This document shows positions 58,699 to 64,000 of a DNA stretch of 64,000 nucleotides, piece by piece. The translations under genes were made by a program, and so were the position numbers. Origin of the DNA: Methylotenera_A sp040079935 (GTDB taxonomy: Bacteria > Pseudomonadota > Gammaproteobacteria > Burkholderiales > Methylophilaceae); the NCBI GenBank assembly GCA_040079935.1, contig JBEBJI010000005.1, forward strand, positions 43,426 to 107,425. Reading direction: 5' to 3'. Numbering within the stretch: the stretch's first letter is position 1; each line of letters opens with the position of its first letter. Under the pieces are notes generated by a model that was not told the DNA's origin, ran no database searches, and saw nothing but the letters and a program-made list of their open reading frames with translations.

Positions 58699-59826
58699 TT
58701 AGGCTGGATAAATAGCACCCAGCACGCGCAAACTCTTAGCACCTGTTACGGCAGGCAAGTTGCTAGGTTTGTTTTCCAAACATTGTTTCGCCAGCCATGC
58801 AAAAGCAACCGCTTCTACCCAATCGACATCAATGCCCAGCGCTTTGGTAGTACTTAAAACAGCTGCGCCAGAAGCCGCATGGATATTGGCTTGCAGGTCA
58901 TCGAATAATAATTGATTATGCGCGCCACCGCCGCACAAATACACTTCGTCTACCTCGCCGCATTTACTCAGCGCATCGCAAATGCTTTGCGCAGTGAGTG
59001 CGGTGAGCGTGCGCGCGACATCTTGAGGGCGTAAATGTGGATAAAGTTGGCGTTGTTTTAGCCAGTCATCGTTAAATAAATCGCGCCCGGTGCTTTTGGG
59101 CGGCGGCAGCGCAAAATATGGCTCGGCAAGCATATTGGTGAGCAAACTTTCTATCACCACGCCAGTCGCTGCCCACGCGCCATTCGTATCGTAATCTTTA
59201 CCAGTTTTTAATTTTGTCCAGCTATCAATCAACATATTGCCAGGTCCAGAATCGAAGCCCAGCACGTCACCATTTTTACCCAAATAAGTGATATTGGCGA
59301 TACCGCCGATGTTCACAATCGCGCGATTTTTTTGTTTATCAGCAGACTTATTTTTGCTGGTAAACATGGCTTGGTGAAACGCTGGTACCAATGGCGCACC
59401 TTGGCCGCCCGCAGCAATGTCGCGACTGCGAAAATCTCCAACAACCGTGATATTCGTGAGTTCCGCCAATAAAGCGTTGTTGCCAATTTGTAGCGTAAAT
59501 CCAAGCTCTGGACGATGCCGAATAGTTTGGCCGTGGCAACCAATGGCCGAAATTTCAGCCGCGTTTACTTTGACTGTTTTTAGTAATGCTTTTGTGGTTT
59601 CTGCATATAAATGGGCAAGCCTGCAACCCAATATACATGAGGCTTCCAGCTCGTTATTTTGCGGTTTATGTAAAGATAAAAGTGCTAATTTTAACTCTTC
59701 TGGATACGGCAAAAACTGTGTATTTTGCAGCGTGCATTTATCGTTTTCAAATGCCACCAAAGCCGCATCGACGCCATCTAAGCTGGTGCCAGACATGATG
59801 CCGATGAATAATTGTGCTTTGCTCAT
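58699..59826 (-). CDS. anmK: Anhydro-N-acetylmuramic acid kinase
   Basis: 375 residues. It phosphorylates anhydro-N-acetylmuramate during peptidoglycan recycling. Motifs are FIGIMSGTSLDGVDAALVAF, the GCHGQTIRHRPE segment, AIVNIGGIANITYL and GFDSGPGNMLIDSW. The 1-bp gap after the M23 peptidase stop places both in one operon. Two short stretches (59616-59646 and 58871-58898) resemble the intergenic repeat core at the DNA level, within ASCILGCRLAHLYAE and LQANIHAASGA. Confidence 0.95.
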   Translation of the reverse strand: MSKAQLFIGIMSGTSLDGVDAALVAFENDKCTLQNTQFLPYPEELKLALLSLHKPQNNELEASCILGCRLAHLYAETTKALLKTVKVNAAEISAIGCHGQTIRHRPELGFTLQIGNNALLAELTNITVVGDFRSRDIAAGGQGAPLVPAFHQAMFTSKNKSADKQKNRAIVNIGGIANITYLGKNGDVLGFDSGPGNMLIDSWTKLKTGKDYDTNGAWAATGVVIESLLTNMLAEPYFALPPPKSTGRDLFNDDWLKQRQLYPHLRPQDVARTLTALTAQSICDALSKCGEVDEVYLCGGGAHNQLLFDDLQANIHAASGAAVLSTTKALGIDVDWVEAVAFAWLAKQCLENKPSNLPAVTGAKSLRVLGAIYPA

Positions 59827-59827
59827 A

Positions 59828-61138
59828 TTAGTCGCGCGTGGCCATTTGGCTGCGGTTGAGCATATTGATTTGTGCCATATAATCGGCGCTCAAAGCGTTA
59901 AAAATTGGTCGATCTTTCTCGTTAATCGGTACGCTGGTTGGCAAAACTACTTTTAGCGGATCTTTATGTACTTTGCCCACTAAAAATTCGTAATGCAAAT
60001 GCGGGCCAGTCGCCAAACCTGTCATACCGACATAGCCAATAATATCGCTTTGCGCCACTTTTAAGCCTTTGCGCAAGCCTTTGGCAAACGCAGATAAATG
60101 GCCGTAAACCGTGCTAAAGCCATTTTTATGCTTAAGTACAATTACGTTGCCATAGCCACCTTTTTTACCTACAAAATCAACCACACCTTCGCCAGAAGCT
60201 TTTACCCGCGTACCTGTCGGGGCTGCAAAATCTACACCTTGATGCGCGCGCATGCGTTGTAAAATAGGGTGAAAACGCCCTTTGCTAAAAGTTGAACTGA
60301 TGCGGCTAAACTCAACGGGTGAACGCAAAAATGATTTATTTAAAGCTTTGCCTTCGGGCGTGTAATAAGCAAATTTTCCTTCAGCGTCACCAAAGCGCAC
60401 TGCTTGATAAACTTTGCCTTTATTGGTAAATTCAACCGCCAATACGTTGCCTGTTTTGATAAGTTCTCCCGCGTTGAAATAGGCTTCGTAAATTACGTTA
60501 AATTTGTCGTCTGGCCATAAGTCTTCGTTAAAATCAATGTCGCCCGAAAAAATCTCGGCAAGTTGCAAGGCAATTTGGTCGGGAATTCCCGCCGCGTCCG
60601 TCGCGCCGAATAAAGAATTTACAATGGTGACTGATTTTAATACGCGACGAATATTTAAATTGAGCTTCTGGGTAGAGACTGCATAACCATTGGGCGTCAG
60701 CTCGGCAGTTAAAGTGGTTTCGTTATCCACTTCATATTCTAGCCGCAGCAAATCACCTACAAAATTGGTTTTAGTTTTAATCGTACGGCCAGGTACAAGT
60801 TGCCTGTTAAGCGCGTCCGCTCTAGGATCTGTCATTAAAACTTTTATTGCATTTTCGTCATGAATATTTAGGCGCTTAAACAGGCTGCCAAGCATGTCAT
60901 CTTGGCGAATTTTGTCAATCTGCCAAAATTCCGCATGGTTACTTAAAGAAGTGACCACGTTCGGCAAAGTGATTTTCTGCACGACAGATTTTGTTTTTAT
61001 ATGGCGCGGCTGGTCAGTAGGTGTTGGGTTAAATGCCGCAAGTACGCCAAAAACAGGCAGAAGTAAAGCAACTAAAACCCACCGAAATTTGTTTTGCGTT
61101 AAAATAGAAAACTTAGATCTATCATTATTTTGTGGCAT
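59828..61138 (-). CDS. M23-family peptidoglycan metallopeptidase (MepM-like)
   Basis: 436 residues. One N-terminal helix (WVLVALLLPVFGVLAAFNP) acts as anchor or signal. The OapA/LysM-like region has DMLGSLFKRLNIHDENAIKV. The M23 peptidase core has the metal ligands in RAHQGVDFAAPTGTRV (HxxxD) and in TGPHLHYEFLVG (HxH). GYGNVIVLKHKNGFSTVYGH is the intermediate strand with its catalytic His. Such enzymes cut peptide crosslinks to open space for new wall. It precedes anmK and is divergent from tyrS. Confidence 0.94.
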   Translation of the reverse strand: MPQNNDRSKFSILTQNKFRWVLVALLLPVFGVLAAFNPTPTDQPRHIKTKSVVQKITLPNVVTSLSNHAEFWQIDKIRQDDMLGSLFKRLNIHDENAIKVLMTDPRADALNRQLVPGRTIKTKTNFVGDLLRLEYEVDNETTLTAELTPNGYAVSTQKLNLNIRRVLKSVTIVNSLFGATDAAGIPDQIALQLAEIFSGDIDFNEDLWPDDKFNVIYEAYFNAGELIKTGNVLAVEFTNKGKVYQAVRFGDAEGKFAYYTPEGKALNKSFLRSPVEFSRISSTFSKGRFHPILQRMRAHQGVDFAAPTGTRVKASGEGVVDFVGKKGGYGNVIVLKHKNGFSTVYGHLSAFAKGLRKGLKVAQSDIIGYVGMTGLATGPHLHYEFLVGKVHKDPLKVVLPTSVPINEKDRPIFNALSADYMAQINMLNRSQMATRD

Positions 61139-61274
61139 AAAAAATAGTCGAAAATCGCCTAAATGCTTGAAAATAAAAGCCTAGTGCTTTGAATAGAAAT
61201 TATAGTAACAGACTTTTTATTGTAATAAAAAGTAACAAATTGTAAAAAAATCCTTAAATATTGGAAAACACAGC

Positions 61275-62486
61275 TTGGAAAATAAAGTAAATACAGATAT
61301 TAAACAATCATTGGCTATGATCAAGCGAGGCTGCGATGAGCTTTTAATTGAAGCAGAACTTGTCGAAAAGCTCAAAAAAGGTGTGCCGCTTCGCATTAAA
61401 GCAGGCTTCGACCCAACCGCGCCAGACTTGCATCTTGGCCACACGGTACTCATTAATAAACTGCGTCATTTTCAATATTTAGGCCATCATGTTTTGTTTC
61501 TGATTGGCGATTTCACTGGCATGATTGGCGACCCAACGGGCAAAAGCGCCACGCGCCCGCCGCTAACTAAACAGCAAGTGGCCGAAAATGCTAAATCGTA
61601 CGCTGAACAAGTGTTTAAAATATTAGATAAGGATAAAACTGAAATCGTTTTTAACTCAAGCTGGTTAACCGATTTAGGCGCGGCGGGCATGCTGAAGCTG
61701 GCCGCCAGCTTAACGGTGGCGCGCATGTTAGAGCGTGACGATTTTTCAAAAAGATTCAAAGGCAACCAGCCGATTGCCATTCACGAATTCATGTATCCGC
61801 TATTGCAAGGCTACGATTCAGTTGCGCTAAAAGCCGATGTTGAGCTGGGCGGCACCGACCAAAAATTTAATTTGCTCATGGGGCGCGAACTGCAAAAACA
61901 GGCAGGCCAAGCACAGCAATGCGTACTGACGATGCCGCTACTAGAAGGATTAGACGGCAATAATAAAATGTCCAAATCACTTAACAACTATATTGGTATT
62001 AACGAAGCGCCCGAGATTATTTTTGCCAAAATTATGTCAGTTTCAGATGATTTAATGTGGCGCTATATCGAGTTGCTGTCGTTTGAAAGTTTAGAAACGA
62101 TTGCAAGCTTGAAGGCCGCAGTGAAAGCTGGCGAAAATCCCCGCAATATTAAGGTGAAATTTGCGCAAGAAATCGTTGCGCGCTTTCACAGCCAAGCCGA
62201 TGCAGAAAGCGCATTAAACGATTTTCAAACTCGTGCCAAAGGCGGTATTCCAGATGATGTGCCTGAAGTGCGCTTGGATATTGGTTCGCAGAGCATTGGT
62301 ATTGCCTCACTGTTAAAAATGGCAGGTTTGGTGGAAAGTACCAGTGAAGCTATGCGCGCCATTCAACAAGGCGGAGTCAAGCTAGACAGTGAAAAAGTAG
62401 AAGATAAAAACTTACAGCTTACTAAGGGTGTGACAGTTGTTGCGCAAGTGGGTAAGCGTAAGTTTGCAAAGATTACGCTTGGTTGA
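61275..62486 (+). CDS. tyrS: Tyrosyl-tRNA synthetase
   Basis: 403 residues from a TTG at 61275 (ENKVNTDIKQSLAMIKRGCD); an ATG at 61317 is the alternative but would be too short at the N-terminus. Class I motifs are the HIGH equivalent DLHLGHTVL in FDPTAPDLHLGHTVLI and the KMSKS motif in NNKMSKSLNNYIG. The C-terminal S4-like domain (QGGVKLDSEKVEDKNLQLTK) is present. The short N-terminus places it in the TyrZ-like, second bacterial class of about 400 residues. It is divergent from the M23 gene. Confidence 0.95.
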   Translation: MENKVNTDIKQSLAMIKRGCDELLIEAELVEKLKKGVPLRIKAGFDPTAPDLHLGHTVLINKLRHFQYLGHHVLFLIGDFTGMIGDPTGKSATRPPLTKQQVAENAKSYAEQVFKILDKDKTEIVFNSSWLTDLGAAGMLKLAASLTVARMLERDDFSKRFKGNQPIAIHEFMYPLLQGYDSVALKADVELGGTDQKFNLLMGRELQKQAGQAQQCVLTMPLLEGLDGNNKMSKSLNNYIGINEAPEIIFAKIMSVSDDLMWRYIELLSFESLETIASLKAAVKAGENPRNIKVKFAQEIVARFHSQADAESALNDFQTRAKGGIPDDVPEVRLDIGSQSIGIASLLKMAGLVESTSEAMRAIQQGGVKLDSEKVEDKNLQLTKGVTVVAQVGKRKFAKITLG

Positions 62487-62491
62487 AAAAA

Positions 62492-63505
62492 TTACATGGT
62501 TTTTTTGTTTGGGAAATTTTTAACAGAAGATTTTTTTACTAAATTATCTTGGTATGGGTGTGTCGCGTTGTTGTAAAGTTTAGCAATCTTTTTTACATAC
62601 ATTTTTGTTTCAGCATATGGCGGCACTCCTTTGTATTTATCGACCGCACCTTCACCAGCATTATATGCCGCAGCCACAAGCTCTACATTGCCTTCGTAAT
62701 AAGCAAGTAACCAGCGCAAGTATGCCAATCCACCCTTGATATTATCTTCAGCTTTATATGCATCTTTTACACCAAAGCGTTGCGCAGTTTCTGGAATCAG
62801 TTGCATCAAGCCTTGCGCATTTTTTACTGAAGTGGCTTGCACATTAAAACCAGACTCGACGGCAATAAACGCCATCACCAAGTTGCTATCTATGTTGTAG
62901 CGTGGCGCAAGCTTATTTACTAGCTTTAAAATATGTCGTTGTGATTGAAATAAGGCAGCAGTTTTATCTGAAACAGGCTTTAACTCTCTGTCGGAAGTGA
63001 CTGCTTCTAATACAGGTGGGTCAGGCAAAAGGCAAGCAAGTAAAGTAGAAGATGGAGAAACATTTGAAAGTTTAGCTAGTGACTCTTGTGCACTGGTATG
63101 GCCTTGTTCTGCTGCCATGGTGAACAATTGTGCGGCAGTTCTCTCATCTGTGGAAACACCTTTTCCATTCGCGTACATCCATCCTAGCGCAAATTGAGCA
63201 TCGGCATCACCAAGTTTAGCTTTTTTGCAGTAATTGGCAGCAACTTCAGCGTAATCGCGGGGAGAGCCTTCAATATTTTTGAACTTGAATGCCATTGCTA
63301 CCAGCATTGAATTTGGGTTTTTGAGTGTGCCTTTAGTGTTCAGCTTGTTGTTAGTTATGTCTGTAGAAGGAGCAGCTGATTCTTGGATATTTTGCTGTAC
63401 TTCTGCTGAAGTTTCAGCTTCGTTCGCCACTACTCCAGAGCAAGCAACAAAGCCAGTTAGCAATAGTAATGATTTGATATATAGTAAGTTAATGCTCATC
63501 TTCAT
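62492..63505 (-). CDS. Lytic transglycosylase with Sel1 repeats
   Basis: 337 residues. A signal peptide (YIKSLLLLTGFVACSGVVA) precedes Sel1-type repeats (GDADAQFALGWMYANGKGVS and TAAQLFTMAAEQGHTSAQES). Then comes an SLT domain: MAFIAVESGFNVQATSVKNA with the catalytic Glu, GLMQLIPETAQRFGV and VAAAYNAGEGAVDKYKGVPP. It cleaves glycan strands to give anhydromuramyl ends, the product that AnmK later recycles. Its stop is 5 bp from the convergent tyrS end. Confidence 0.92.
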   Translation of the reverse strand: MKMSINLLYIKSLLLLTGFVACSGVVANEAETSAEVQQNIQESAAPSTDITNNKLNTKGTLKNPNSMLVAMAFKFKNIEGSPRDYAEVAANYCKKAKLGDADAQFALGWMYANGKGVSTDERTAAQLFTMAAEQGHTSAQESLAKLSNVSPSSTLLACLLPDPPVLEAVTSDRELKPVSDKTAALFQSQRHILKLVNKLAPRYNIDSNLVMAFIAVESGFNVQATSVKNAQGLMQLIPETAQRFGVKDAYKAEDNIKGGLAYLRWLLAYYEGNVELVAAAYNAGEGAVDKYKGVPPYAETKMYVKKIAKLYNNATHPYQDNLVKKSSVKNFPNKKTM

Positions 63506-63710
63506 TTGTTCTGTGACTTTACTAGTAGGAGTTTTTTAGGTTTCATACTAAGAAAATTATGATAGCTTATCGTCACACATTGTATCTATTTTCATACGAG
63601 AATCTATAGCCCGAAAGGGCCATAGGCTTATCAAAGTGGGTTGTTTTGATAAAATTTTAAGTGTGCAGATGTAATAATTGTGTAACTTTGCAACTAATTT
63701 TGCATTTGGG
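63506..63710. other. Spacer before rRNA promoters
   Basis: AT-rich, without a gene. It holds a hairpin, CTAT-A-GCCC-GAAA-GGGC-C-ATAG (63604-63625), with one internal mismatch and no T-run. The lytic transglycosylase promoter should be here on the reverse strand. Nothing else was identified. Confidence 0.5.
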
Positions 63711-63712
63711 GC

Positions 63713-63740
63713 TTGACCAAATCTAAAGCCTCTGTAGAAT
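63713..63740 (+). promoter_or_regulatory. rRNA operon promoter P1-like
   Basis: -35 TTGACC (63713-63718), 16 bp, -10 TAGAAT (63735-63740), followed by the GC-rich stretch GCGCGCTTCGC. It is a direct repeat of the stronger promoter 110 bp downstream: they share CTGTAtAATGCGCGCTTCGC with one difference. Confidence 0.8.
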
Positions 63741-63822
63741 GCGCGCTTCGCTTGAAATTCAGGCGAAAGTGATCTGCAAAAATACACTTCAAGAAATAAA
63801 TTAAAAAGTTGTTAATTTAACC

Positions 63823-63850
63823 TTGACCAGCCTCCAAAGCTCTGTATAAT
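63823..63850 (+). promoter_or_regulatory. rRNA operon promoter P2-like
   Basis: -35 TTGACC (63823-63828), 16 bp, -10 TATAAT (63845-63850), then GCGCGCTTCGC. A GC-rich discriminator is the feature of stringently controlled stable-RNA promoters. Direction is +, so the 16S gene should begin a little beyond 64000. Confidence 0.85.
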
Positions 63851-63900
63851 GCGCGCTTCGCCAAAATTAATAGTAATACTGTTACTTAAATTTTCGGCAC

Positions 63901-63913
63901 TGCTCTTTAACAA
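63901..63913 (+). promoter_or_regulatory. BoxA antitermination element of rRNA leader
   Basis: TGCTCTTTAACAA matches the BoxA sequence recognised by NusB/NusE (S10) in rRNA leaders. Its position about 50 bp after P2 supports an rrn operon whose 16S gene is outside the window; the last 90 bases show no 16S start. Confidence 0.88.
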
Positions 63914-64000
63914 TTTGAACGACTGATAAGTGTGGGTGTTTGTGGTCAAGACACTTTACTTAGACGCAACAAATGCCGTACATCGCTTGCGATGTGTGGA

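Noticed and set aside
63557..63787. Reverse-strand ORF of 76 codons
   Set aside because: It overlaps the first rRNA promoter and has no family resemblance or ribosome site.
1..64000. CRISPR array, tRNA genes, prophage or IS elements
   Set aside because: No regularly spaced direct repeats, cloverleaf-type sequences, transposase or phage structural genes were seen; only short palindromic repeats were found.

Overview
This window looks like chromosomal DNA around the replication origin of a betaproteobacterium. An obligate methylotroph of the Methylophilaceae (Methylotenera-like) is the best guess. The grounds are the core gene order (mnmE-yidC-yidD-rnpA-rpmH / dnaA-oriC-dnaN-gyrB; dsbD-tlpA-aroQ-accB-accC-prmA; hemD-hemC-algR-algZ / argH; rdgB-rph-PP2C-kinase / yicC...gmk-rpoZ-spoT; rplM-rpsI-argC...erpA; M23-anmK / tyrS), an AT-rich base composition, FimV-type proteins, and a stand-alone pqqA peptide gene as expected where PQQ-dependent methanol oxidation matters. 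The family assignment is inference; the gene identities are mostly secure.

Layout. 1-9.0 kb: tRNA modification, membrane insertion, RNase P and L34 genes run leftward; dnaA, dnaN and gyrB run rightward. The dnaA-dnaN gap carries good DnaA boxes, an AT-rich stretch and a run of DnaA-trio-like triplets, so it is the likely oriC. 9.0-15.7 kb is an accessory, oxidative-stress block: a small membrane protein, a BNR/propeller protein coupled to a MoaD/ThiS-like protein ending in Gly-Gly, ExoD, rubredoxin, and katG divergent from oxyR, with a 24-codon ORF in front of katG and pqqA behind oxyR. 16-24 kb: lipid precursor (accBC), shikimate (aroQ), ribosome methylation (prmA) and thiol-disulfide (dsbD, tlpA) genes, then fxsA and a flavin/2Fe-2S reductase. 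24-37.8 kb: a HEPN-like gene coupled to hemD-hemC, a small channel protein, the AlgZ/AlgR-type two-component pair, argH, a FimV-like protein, hemW, rdgB, rph, a PP2C phosphatase/Ser-Thr kinase pair, and yicC.

37.8-43.3 kb is the most interesting part. A tightly packed operon encodes a circularly permuted ATP-grasp enzyme, an alpha-E protein, a transglutaminase-like protease and a dioxygenase-like VOC protein with an HPPD-style His/His/Glu triad. It is followed by the proteasome-like peptidase Anbu. In front of it lie a good sigma-54 promoter and an NtrC-type palindrome, suggesting induction under nitrogen limitation. The operon sits between yicC and gmk. ATP-grasp/alpha-E/transglutaminase/Anbu clusters are known and predicted to make and process a peptide or amide-linked tag, but their product is not established; the VOC member is the least expected part.

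43.3-64 kb: gmk-rpoZ-spoT, recG, ubiC-ubiA, fimV, rplM-rpsI, argC, a short coiled-coil protein, bactofilin, erpA, an SGNH esterase, a P-loop kinase, gltA, anmK, an M23 peptidase, tyrS and a lytic transglycosylase. The window ends in tandem promoters and a BoxA of an rRNA operon whose 16S gene lies beyond the edge. Several families of small palindromic repeats are scattered between genes, and some similar sequences appear inside genes.
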